Below are positions 49,601-61,800 of a stretch of DNA of 64,000 nucleotides, piece by piece; positions within the stretch are counted from its first letter, which is position 1; each line of letters begins with the position of its first letter. Position numbers and translations under genes: made by a program. Source of the DNA: Diadema setosum (Eukaryota; Echinodermata; Echinoidea; Diadematoida; Diadematidae); assembly GCA_033980235.1 (NCBI GenBank), contig CM067070.1:6883195-6947194 (forward strand), given 5' to 3'. The notes below the pieces were generated by a model. That model saw nothing but the letters and a program-made list of their open reading frames with translations. It was not told the DNA's origin and made no database searches.

Positions 49601-52600
49601 TAATACACATAGAAAAGTAATAATGGCCCTAGGCCTACATAGAAAGAATCATTGATTTTGATGAAAAAGAAAATGAATACAATTTTCTTTACAATAAACG
49701 AACGTTTTATTTTTCTTTCCTACACCCTGTACAAAAGCCCAAGTGTCCCAGCCTCATATTGCACCCTCACTCATTGTATTCAAGGCGTTCGAAGTCCAAC
49801 AGACACCCTTATATGCGGTTCTAGGACAATTATTTATTTCACAACTCCCCCAATCTCTTCCCCTGACATAACGCCTGACCCTAAACCCTAATCATAATCA
49901 TGTACCTAATCCTAACCGGTATTCCAACCAAACCTAACCTTAACTCTAATCTTTATTCTAACCCTATCACTAAGCGGTATTTAGCCGTGGGTTATTGCCC
50001 TCGAGCGGTAATTGTCCTGATACGTTTCTAAGCATATATCATTGAGTTGCCGTTTTGCATCGAAAAATCCGCCTAGTGTAATCACGTGAATGCTTTCTCC
50101 AGTTTGAATAGTTTCAGTTTCAGATGTACTCCGCCTACACAAATGAAACATATGGCTAATCAACAATGACGTTCCCATCAAATAACATGAACAAGATTAC
50201 ATAAAGGAATGAATATGATTACGTGGTAACAAGATGATACATTCAAATCTTAGGTGACTGCGTGCCTGTGATAACTGTGTTGGGGCGAAATTCATGGTAT
50301 GGTTTACCAAGGAGCTTCTGCTCCTTGGATGTACGTACCGTCTTGCTCGGTCCGCACTATCTTCTCATCGCTCCTCACTCCCTCCCCGACCCGTGTGTAC
50401 GCCACCACCGACAGGCTGTAGTTAGTGAACTTCTGGAGATTGTTGAGCTCCGCATACAGGTTAGTTGTTTGGTATCTCTGGGAATCCAGTTCATCTGATG
50501 TGATGCACGGAGCAAATGAATTGATAAATAGTTGATTGAATGAATATGTATGTATTTGAATGTGTGCATAAATAGATAATGTAAATATATGAATATGATT
50601 ATGTATACATGAGTAAAGATGATCAAATGAATGAAGTACATGTACTAGATAAATACACGAAAGGATCACGCTATACAAATACAAGAATAATGAGGAGAAA
50701 AATAAACAACCAAGTGAATAAACAGATGAGCATATAAAGAAAAAAATGAATACATTCATCGATGAAAGAATTGCACAATTTAAGTGGGGTGTTGGTTGTT
50801 TGTTGTTGTTTTTTTTTTGGGAGGGGTTGCACAAATTTGCCGTTCTCAGTTTATTGTTTGACTTTTGATGTGCAAATAACTTTTACCTCTAGAGTAACAT
50901 TTACGATACTGTTTATTACGTCAAACGGATCACAGTTGCGAGATTTTCGTGTAGGCAGCAAATAAGTGAAAACGATGGAAACTGCCTTGGACCAAAATGC
51001 ATTTTACTTAAATTTGGTAATAGTTTTTCACCTTAGTCCCAACAAATTCAATCATAAGTGAAGTGTATACAGTGTGATCACTTGTAACGAAAGGCGAGTA
51101 TCTTTAACCGTTTTTTGTCATTTGGTTTTTTTTCTCTGTCTTATTCCTTTGCTTGTTTCTGAGTTCGATTTTACGGTCAGTTGTTTGTAGTTGGTTTCTT
51201 TCTTGGTTAAGTGGTTGGTTGGTTGGTTGACTGGTCAGTTGGTTAGCTGCTTGGTAGGTTAGTTGGTCACTTTGTCGGTCAGTTGGTTGAATGCTTACCT
51301 TCGTCTTCTCGCACAGGCCTGTAGTAAACTCTGTAGCCCTGCAGTATGCCGTGCAGTGACTCCTGGTTAGGTGCGGTCCAGGCTACCATCACACCGGTCG
51401 ACCCCAGAGATCTGGCTGTGACAGCTTGTGGCGCCTCGCTTGGAACTTCGGAAAGAGGAATAAGAAAATTTTGAGGATTTTTTTTTTCCGAAAGTCAAAG
51501 GCTACAGCGATACTACGTCATCAGCGCAGGAACGTACATTTGATAGCAAAGCAGAGGGAGAGAGACAGGATAAAAAAGCAGTTATCATCTTTGCAGTTAC
51601 CATCTGCACAGAAATGTCGGTGTTAATAAATTAGTTTTGCAATGGGGATCTCTAACGGAGACCTCTGTACGTTTTGTTCGAGCTCGAGCTCCAACAACTG
51701 CACATTTTTTGGGGGGAATGCGATGTTTCACAAACATTTATTTCTCAGGAAAATTACAGGAAATTGTGTTACATAATCAAACTCAAATTACTAGAAGTAC
51801 ATGTACTTTTGTACTTGGTTCTACAACAAAACAAAAAAAAACCTAAAGTGTTACAATGTGGCTAATCTGACTGCATTGAAGTACTTTATATTTTCTGCCA
51901 GAAATAACAAGAAAACATCAGATTTTCGCCAATTTGTCAATTGTCAAAGCAAGCGAAGAAAGCAGATGGATCCAATATTACCTGGAATCATATTCACATT
52001 ATTAAGACTGTTCGTAGCTGCCTGTCAAGTTGTATCATTTGTCTTTATTGGAATTTATTTGTACCTGAATCTTAAGTGAATAAAATTGTTTAAAAAAAAA
52101 AAAAGTTACCATCTTCCAGAGTCATGACCCTGTGGGAGTTCGACCATGGGCCGACGTTCACCCGGTTGTAGGCACGCAACTGGATGGTGTACTCCGTGAA
52201 TTTCCGCAGCTGCGTCAACGTGTGGGTCTCGATGTAATTCGTCTCCACGGGAATGATCCGGGACTGGAAAGGCGAATCGGGATCCCGATACTGGATGTGG
52301 TAGCCGAGCAGGAGTCCGTTCTGAAGATCCGCGCGTGGTTGCTAGGGGAAAGGGAGAGAAGGAGACAAAACAATATTTTGTCATTTTGAATCATATTATC
52401 ATCAGTTAGACTGATTGATTTTATGAATGAATGGGGACAGAGTTAATAACAGGTCTAGCATTTTTGAAATATCATGTGTGATTATATAATCATTATGATT
52501 TATATCAATATAATGTATTGATATTATAAATATGTACAGTCAAACTGGCCTATAGCTATATACCACATGTAGGCCTATATGGCGGCCACTTTTCATATCT

Positions 52601-55600
52601 CCCTAGGGTGGCCGCTGTAAACAAGTTTAATCACACATGCGCGTGTGCGTGCGTGTGTGTCTGTGTGTCTTGGTGTGTTCGTGTGCGTGTGTGTCTTTTG
52701 CTTTTATTCAGCCTCAATAGTCTCTCACCCGCCACGTGATCTTGATACTTTGTGACGTCAGGGCTTCGGTCTCGATATTCAAGGGCATGCCAGAGGGCGC
52801 TGTCGAGTGAAAAATAAAAAATCAAAAAAAAAAAAAAGTTAGGTGTGTCGAGCACGATGGTAATTAAGCTCCTCTAGGTTATAACCATTTCCTGTGGGAA
52901 AGAATGGTGCGTATGTAAGAGAGGTCTTTGTTTGTTTGTTTGTCTTTTTGTTCATTTGCTTTTGTTCCATCATTTCATTGAATGATAAAGAAGAAGAATA
53001 CGGGAAGTAGTTACAGATTCAACCATCACTGACTGAGTGCTGAAGTAAAATTAGCCGCAGCGTGACGGAATGAGTTTACGATGTCATAGCCTCACAACTT
53101 GCCGTATGATTTCGATAAAATATTGTTAGAAATTACTCTCATTTTTTTTCAAATGCCATATTATGACCCAGTCTCATATCGTACATGTCGTAATATATCT
53201 AACTTATCGCTTTTTTAAGTTATTCGACCGGGAACAACATTATGTTTCACAACTTTACAGCAGAAAAAGAAGATTATTTTCTTCAGGGTCTTTTTCATAA
53301 TTAGGTGATTATATCATCAGCTCACTTATTTGCATATGCACAGCATCTGTTTCAGCACTTTCTTGCGAATATTAGCTAATTTTTAACATATTTCAATGAC
53401 TTCCCACTTAAATCTGCTTTTAACAATTTCCGCTGTTATGCTTGTAAGTGGTTGTTTGTCCTTTATTTCTTTATCCAAGGTTTGTTTTTATTCCATATTT
53501 GTAATTTTCAGGATTTTTATCGAGTAATCATTAATATAATGCCTAACCTTCTTCTTTTGTTGTGAACAGGATTTCTGGGCTTGCGTCACTTATACCAATG
53601 GCATTGAAGGCAAATATCCGCACGTTGTATGTGTAGGCTGGGTGCAGCCGAGCGATGGTGTACTGGTAGCCAATCAGATCGGCGGGAACGTGTTTCTGTG
53701 GCAACCCCTCCTGCCAGGCATCTGCAACCATGGAAACAGGTATGATAATGAGGTGACGCGACATGTGCTCCCCCTACAATTGCTCCGTAAATTGTGACAA
53801 GTGGTACCTAACAACAATTTCTGCCTTCACACCGGATCGACATCTAAATCATTGAATAAAATGATAATACTCAATTAACATTTGAACAAAAAAAACAAAC
53901 AAACTAAGAAATTAATATTTGTAATTTGAACAATCTTACATCAGGAGCACTTGCACCATGGTGCTACATGTCTGTACAGTTTCTGCAGAATTAGTATTCT
54001 TATTCTTATTATTGCTATAAAATATTTTTTTCTTGTCATTTTCATTAATATCATTATTATGATTTCTCCTGTTATTATTATTATATTATCGTTATCATTA
54101 TGATTATCATCGTTGTTGTTGATATCATTTTTATCATTGCCGTGACGATGTCATGAAATCATAAAACAGAAAGAAACTATGCTTGAAGCGGTTTAAAGTT
54201 GAACAACGCCCCAACACATGCATTCATCAATTTACATGCACAAAAGTCGTATTAAGACTTTTTGAATACAAAACAGCAAGTTCTAGCATACCTCTAGACG
54301 ATCTTATAGTATCTTAAGAAATTATGCCACGAAATGAAGAACTCATACTCTCTATATCTCCCATCCTTTGACGTACAATACTGACACTTAATATACCATT
54401 GTTTCTTTTAGTGCTTATTGCCACCCTCCACGTATACCATTCCTGTAACAATGAGCCAGATGCGTATACATTTCTCACACTACTAAGGACAAGATATAAA
54501 CGTGGTATAAAGAGGTTCTATTGCCCCGTTAGGTGGCAGCTCACTATGGTATTCCAATATAATGCCTCTTGACATTTTGTCGATATACTCATACGTTCTA
54601 CTACTACTCTCCTCCTCATCCAGTACCTGAATCGTTCTTGTATTCGAGTGTGAAACCCGTCACGGGGCTGTTGCCGTCGAAGGCGGGTTGCCATGCCAAC
54701 AGAACACTGCGGCTCGTCTTGTTCATAACGTGCAAATCAGTTGGGTGCTCCGGTTTTTCTGTTGATATGAAAAAAAAAAAAAGCATTGTAGCTTATTGAT
54801 ATCAGAGGGTCATGATATGAGGTGAGAGAGGCAGCAGACACTTAGTCCAAGGAAAAGAAGAAAAAGATGATGGTGGTGATGATGATGAAGCAGAGAAAAG
54901 AATGATAAGAACAAGTGAAAGTTAATAGAGGAGTGATAGCAGAAAAAACCTGAAAAAGTAGAGGAAAAAGCAGTAAGAAGACCAGGAAAGTGAATGAAAA
55001 AAAATCAGTAAAATTTGAAAAGACTAGGATAGAGAAGTAGAAAAAAAAAAGAAAAAGCTATTTCCTTAATCATTCAAGTAATTATAAAAAAAAAAATATA
55101 TATATATATATAGATAGATAGATAGATAGATATATACTACTTCAGTTACTGTGCTCTTTCTGGCGTAACGTCCACAGGATATTACTCTCGACACCAGCAG
55201 TTTGTGCCGCCATTTCTTGCATTTTATTTGGTCTTGTGTTCACCTTGTACCCAAAGCTGGATCACGTGTTCATCGGCGCCGTGGTCGTTCTGCGCCAGGC
55301 AGATGTACGTGGCCGTGTCGTCGCGCACCGAAGCGAAGATGGTGAGGATGGAGCGAGCCATGTCGCCGTCGCTCACCGTCTCGATCTGGTAGCGCTCCGT
55401 GGAGAGTCGGTTAAACGGGATATCGTTCTTCGACCATCGGATCTCCAGGGGAGGGTGGCCGTTGGCTACGCACTCGAGGGCGACCCGGTGTTCCAACTGG
55501 ACCGTCATGTTTTGCTGCTGGTGCTCAAAAGTGGCGGGAACTGAAACGCGCAGACGACACCAACATCAGTTTTTGATGCCAAATATAACAGCCTAATGTT

Positions 55601-58600
55601 TCTCGTTTAAAAAACAAAAGCAAGAAACACCTTGATACATTTATTTTTTTTTATATAAAACTAGGTGGCCTTTAAACCAGAAGGAAACCCCCAATTCAAA
55701 CTACGTGAAGTTCCTGGTCCATTAGTATCTAATGTAATCACGGCAGACTCAAAGAACCAGAGCGGCCATGATCAAATAGGTACATAAAATCATATGACCA
55801 TGTCAACGGACAGCTGCAACAGTGTTAGTTTCTGTGCGTTTTATTGAATCATTGGAAAGACATACGCAACAGTCATTTTGCGATTTGAAGTTACCATTAC
55901 CTAACGCATAGATTTACTACTGCACAGACAAACATGTACTCATGCTTAAGAAACTCACTGATAGTAAAATGCTATCTTTTGTTGATTCTGTGCAGTACTC
56001 ACCAAAGACAGTGGGTGGGTAGGGTCATTTTGTTGTGACCTTTTTAAGTAACGATATCGTTGCTGATTGTTCAGAGGATATACTTGACAAAACTCGCTTT
56101 ATCGTCAGTTGATAGTGGCATGTCCTTATAGGAGCGACCTTGCCTTTCACAGGCTACTCTAATCAATCAGTTGATTAATCAACCAGTAGGGCAAAATTAC
56201 TATGACTGTTATTATTTTCAAATACTTACCAAAGACAGTGAGAAGAGCTGTCTTACTGGGACCCGTACCTACACCATTACTGATGTGACAGAGGTAATAT
56301 CCGGCATCCTCTTCGCGAGCCTGCCGGATAACCAACGATCCGTTCTCTTGCCTTTCGAACCGCGGATCGTCCGGCAGGTGCTCGAAGTTGGAAGCCGTCG
56401 TACCTGCGTGAAGAAATTTTTTTTGAAAGCTCGCGTTTCGATTGACTGCTTGCTAATCATTGATATATATTATATTGATTCGCACTCCAACATGTTCACA
56501 GTGTTGAGACAGTGAACACTATCGAAATGTAAAAATGTAAAAGTGTCCGATTGTAAAAATAAGCAAACATTCGTCTTTCTAAAGATTTTGCTTCTGTGCA
56601 GTCTTAAAAGTTTTATGATTGCATTTCCGTCTCAGTTTTTCCATTATTACATTGTTGTACTGACCTTACATAGCTATGTATGTAATATTATATAAGTTTT
56701 ATTCCAATTGCTCTTTTTGCTGGAAATGGGAAATGAATGAAACGAAATTGAATGAAGATTTTTTTTTTTTTTATTTATGACGATTTTTTGTTTTCGCCAT
56801 TGTTCAAGCCTTTTTTAAACCAATACGCTTTTCCATTACGCATGTCTACATTAAAGGAACATTAAAGGAATGGTACAGTACTGGAGGAAGCGAGGACTAG
56901 GCTTTTAACTTTTGTGAGATACCAAGAAACCATAATATATGAAATAGTACAGAGCATACCATTCTAAGACGAATTCAAAGTTTACTTGATGAGAATCGGT
57001 TTTGGAATGGCTGAGGCATCCAAAAACAAAGTAAAATAAAGCTATCCTAATAAAAGGAGGGTCCCACCTTTTATTAGGATATTTTGCGTATCTCGGCCGT
57101 TTCAAAACCAATTTTCATTAAATAAATGTTGAATTCCTTTTAAAGTTACATGCTCTTTCATATTTCATAAGAGGTTTCTCATTATCTCACCCAAAAATGT
57201 TAGAAACCTGAAGTTAGGTCTCAACCTCTCAAAGTCTCTTCTCTCCTCCTCCTCCTTCTTCTTCTTTTTACCATTATTTTCTATCGTTCTCAAAATTCCT
57301 CCCATGCCTTTTTTTTTCTCTTTCTCAAGAAATGCATCGAGCAATCGGACCCACATTTGAATTATTGTTATACATGACGTGTCCGAGGTGTGTCCTCCTA
57401 TTGCAAATGTGATTGCCTTTAATGCAAGAGCGCCACCTACCAGGAGCCTTGCGCCACTCTACAACTGGTTTCGGGCGACCGTCAGCGAGGCAGATGAGGA
57501 CGGCGGTGCGGTTGAGAACCACGTCGGTGTTGCGAGGGGCAACAGTGAAGCGAGGCGGGACTGTGCAATAAAGACATATACGAATGATGATGATGACCAT
57601 GGTGAGTAGGATCATCACACTGATCATACAATAATTTATGCAGTGATGATGTCACGAGAATAATAATCACCATTCATCATAGTTTTCATTATTATAATAT
57701 GACGTGAACAACCGTTACTGATACACCTTCCGTAATTTGTCTTGGTGAGATATCATAAGCATCATTAATTTTTATCACGCTTATCATAGCAAAACTCATG
57801 ACGCACCTTACGTTCTATCCATATTATCTGTTTATGTATGTATGAATGTATGTATGTATGTATGTATGTATCTATCTATGTATGAATATGTATGTGCATC
57901 ATGTATGTATGCGTGTATTCATTAAAAAACAAATGTATGTATTCATGTATCTGTCTGTCTGTCTGTGTAAATCTGTTTTCCTATCCATCTTTCTAACAAA
58001 CTCATTATTTTTCTCTCTCTGTAGGTACCTACATGCATTCTCTCCATTCTGGGAATACGTTTAGTGTACTCATTTCTGTCTGTGTGTTCTTTCGTGTTTA
58101 CCTTGTATAGTGAGTTCCGTAGTGTAATTCACTGAGGCTGCGGTGTTGTTCGCCTCGCACGTGTACCTGCCGTCGTGCACCGTCGATGCGTCGGAGATCG
58201 ACAGCGTGCTCGAGAACTGACGCAGATCGAAGTCGATGCCGATGCCGTGGGGGATGGGTTGGCCGTCCTTCAGCCACCGGAAGTTAATGGGGAGGTCACC
58301 CTGCGCCACGATGCAGGTCAACTGTGTTCGCTGTCCCTGGGTCAGGGTCAGCGGGTCAATCGGCTGGATGACGGGCGGCACTGTGTGGGCGTGGAAGGAG
58401 GGCAATATACGATTTTATGAGCACGCGTGTGCAATATTATCAAAACAGGCTGCCCAATGAGCTACATTCTCATCACAGGATTGCCATGTGCTTTTTACGG
58501 AACCTACTACGTTGCCTTGGGCAATGGGTTACCTCTTACGTGTATACGATCTACAGACGACTGCATGACATATCTTTTCAGAGAATACCCGAGATCAATG

Positions 58601-58767
58601 CAGTGGCAGAATGGATACTTGTTGGCTTGATTTATAGTTAAAAACACCAATACTATTGGATTGATAGGAGAAGAGCATTGTTTCTCCACCAGAAAAAAAG
58701 TGGACATTCCCTTTGTCACTTTCCCGCCTCTAAATGTTTGTAATTTTCTTGGAATGTTTAAGAATAT

Positions 58768-58804
<37 letters not shown>

Positions 58805-61800
58805 CAGCTAGCCTGCTTAGTGAGGGTGACGAACAAGGATAGAATGATACAATCGGTGAGTGATTCTACTCTGATTCGTATATTTACATGACCGTTTGCT
58901 TCCTTTGCGTTTAATGTTATCATTTTTCAATGGTTGGGGAGGGGCGAGCGGTAGGAAAGAGGGGCCCCATGCAACTGACCTTTGATCCGGAGGTAAAACT
59001 TGGAGGAGGACTTCCCGCCGATGTTGTTGCGCGCCTCGCACGTGTACATGCCCGGGTCGTCAAAGGCGGACACGGCGGAAATGACGAGGGTACCGTTAGG
59101 GTACACGTTGTGTCTGATGTCTTGGATCGGCGCAGGAGACTCGCCCTTCTTCCAGGTAATGACGGTGATCGGGTAGCCGACCACGTGACAGTGGATTGTG
59201 ACGTTAGTTCCGGCCACGGCCGTGATGTTCGGTAGAGGGCGTACCATAGGAGGTCCTGTTACAGGAATGGAACAACAATATTTGAAAGGGCATGTTTCAC
59301 TCTGGGGGACAACATGATTTCTAGAATCTCGAGGTTTGTTCAGCAAATTGAAGGATCTTCGGAAAGCATGTCCGGTATGATAATCGCTTTTGATGTTCAG
59401 TTCATCAATATCTATCGGTCCGTGAAAAAAAAAACAAAAGATTTTGATTGTCTTTTCTATTTCGTTATACATATAAAATGGAGAATGATGACATAAGTTT
59501 ATATATGCCTCAGTAGATTGAAAGTAATGTGCGCAAGTTCGCAGGTTTTGTGAAAGAGGCTTCGGAGTAGATGGTACCATATTTTGGGCTCTACAACTAA
59601 GTCAATCATTGACGTGAATATTGCCATTCAAATGTCATTTGGCAAACTGTAAAGAAAAAAAAAAGATCACAATTTCCATTTCTAAATCGACATGAATATT
59701 GGTATAATGCTATAAGCACCGAGAATTTAATCTCCGGGATACACCAAAACGGAAACGAAGAAAAATTACCGAATCCTGTTTAATATCTAAATGATCACTC
59801 TAAATACTCCTATACCTGCTTTATTTTGATACATATTTTTCAAGCTTTTCCAATGCCCCTTTTAAGATATCTTTACTCGCAGTATTCATTGATAAAAAAT
59901 GACAATAATCCTTTTAGAATTTTGCTCGTGGCGGATGGCGGTGTATTGAGTTGAAACTTATCTATACACACAGAGTGTGTAACGTGGCATAATTGTAAGC
60001 GATGCTAACAGCGTAGACCCATAGCGCACTGAAACAACAGTGAGCTAGCAACCGATGTCGAGTGAGGGAACTAAAGTATCCGTGATCATCGTACAATGAC
60101 CCTTCATTTTAATGTTCAGCTTGGCGCTTAATCACTCCCAAGGTGAATCAATGGCCAGAGATCGATTTCGAGCTATAATCTGGTGCGTGAACAAGCGATT
60201 TCATTTGCATAACAAGAATGATGAAATTTGCATACCGAATTGCCAGCGCTTTTAATTCGGCCTTGTCCGTGCGTTCTCGACCAGATAATTGAAATTTATT
60301 GTGCGGATGATATAATCGCTCGATGAGAATTTCAGCGCGGGGTGTCACTCCAAACGACAAAATCTCTGACTTTTGAATTCGGAAGCGAGGATGCGAGGTT
60401 AGTGGAATAAAAACAAAAACAGTTCGCGTGTATTGATTCACGCAGTCAGCCCTATAACCCATGGTTAAATCTTTATGAAATTTAATTAGCCGGGCCACAC
60501 AAGGTGTGGCTACGTTCAACACGCTCTACGTGACCACAGCTTCTATATTACATTGTTTGATGTTGGGAAACATCCATTGAAAACGTACAATGCCATGTCA
60601 TGTACAATTTTAGTTTAAATCAATAGACTGAAATCCAATAGACAGAATAATAGTCAAAGTTTAATCAAAGTCGGGCCTGAAATGAAAGCACTCAGAAACT
60701 TTAATACTTCAGGGTATTTTCACTGAATAATGGCATCGGCACAACCACGTACTATAGGCCCAAGTATGCAAAATAGCTAAAGTGGTGACATCATGGGCTC
60801 ATAATCTATTCCACCATGCATGATGATATCATAAAAATCATGTTTTGCTCGAACATTTCGCAACAACCCGTATCAAATCGTAACAAAAGAGATTATGTGC
60901 GTATACACATTGATACATTTTGCTTGCTTTCATAATTTGATTTGATTTGATTTGATTTGATTTGATTTGATTTGATTTGATTTGATTTGGTTTGACTTGA
61001 TTTGATTTGATTTGATTTGATTCATGAAAAAATGCATATACAGTTCTACATAAATGTCATACATACATTATAACAAAAAGATAGTTTGTACATGGACTAT
61101 GTCATATAATACATTTTGTGTGGATATAAGCTATTAAAAGTTTGACAGGGAATGAAGTGGGATATCCAGTATATTATGATTTACACATGATTTACGAACA
61201 TGCTATTCATTTCATATCAGCGATGATAACTAAGCGAAGATCTTTGTGGTCTTCGTAGAATCGTGACGTGACTCGTGATAGTGTTAACATTTTCACCTAA
61301 TTTGCAAATAAAAGTACGTATAGTTGTTACTAATACTGTCCATGTGGTGAATATCTTAAGTCCAATGTTTGTGAATGCACGTCGTGAATTCTCTTTCCAG
61401 ATTTTATTTTAATCGTTAAAAGCCATCTTGATCGTTGTGAGGAGTTGGCCTTTAACACCCCCCCCCCCCCCCTCATGATAGATTAGAACTTAGAGGAGAA
61501 CAATTCTGGAAACGTTGCAGGAAATGAGCAAGAGAGATTTACATTACTGAGAGGGAACCAGCCATTGCGTAGTCGCCTACGGAGAACAAGATGATAATAG
61601 AAATGAATTACAGACAATGGTGTTTAGGACGTAAAGGCATAAAACGTGCTTTAACCAGCATTCACAGCTTACAAGGTAATGATCCTGGCGGGGGTGACTT
61701 AACGTGGGACACAAAATCAATAGCCACGCATTGTTCCCAGAAGTGGCCGCGGACCTGAACACACAGCGGGTACGTACGGTCGCGTGTCGGGCTGGGCCTG

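Noticed and set aside
55236..55544. Plus-strand frames opposite Ig5, Ig6, Ig7 and Ig9 exons
   Set aside because: GC-rich coding exons produce open antisense shadows; the minus-strand frames have the Ig signatures.
60148..60522. 124-codon minus-strand frame inside the Ig5-Ig6 intron
   Set aside because: No Ig features, phase and splice sites do not fit DSCAM, and the same interval is better explained as regulatory motifs.
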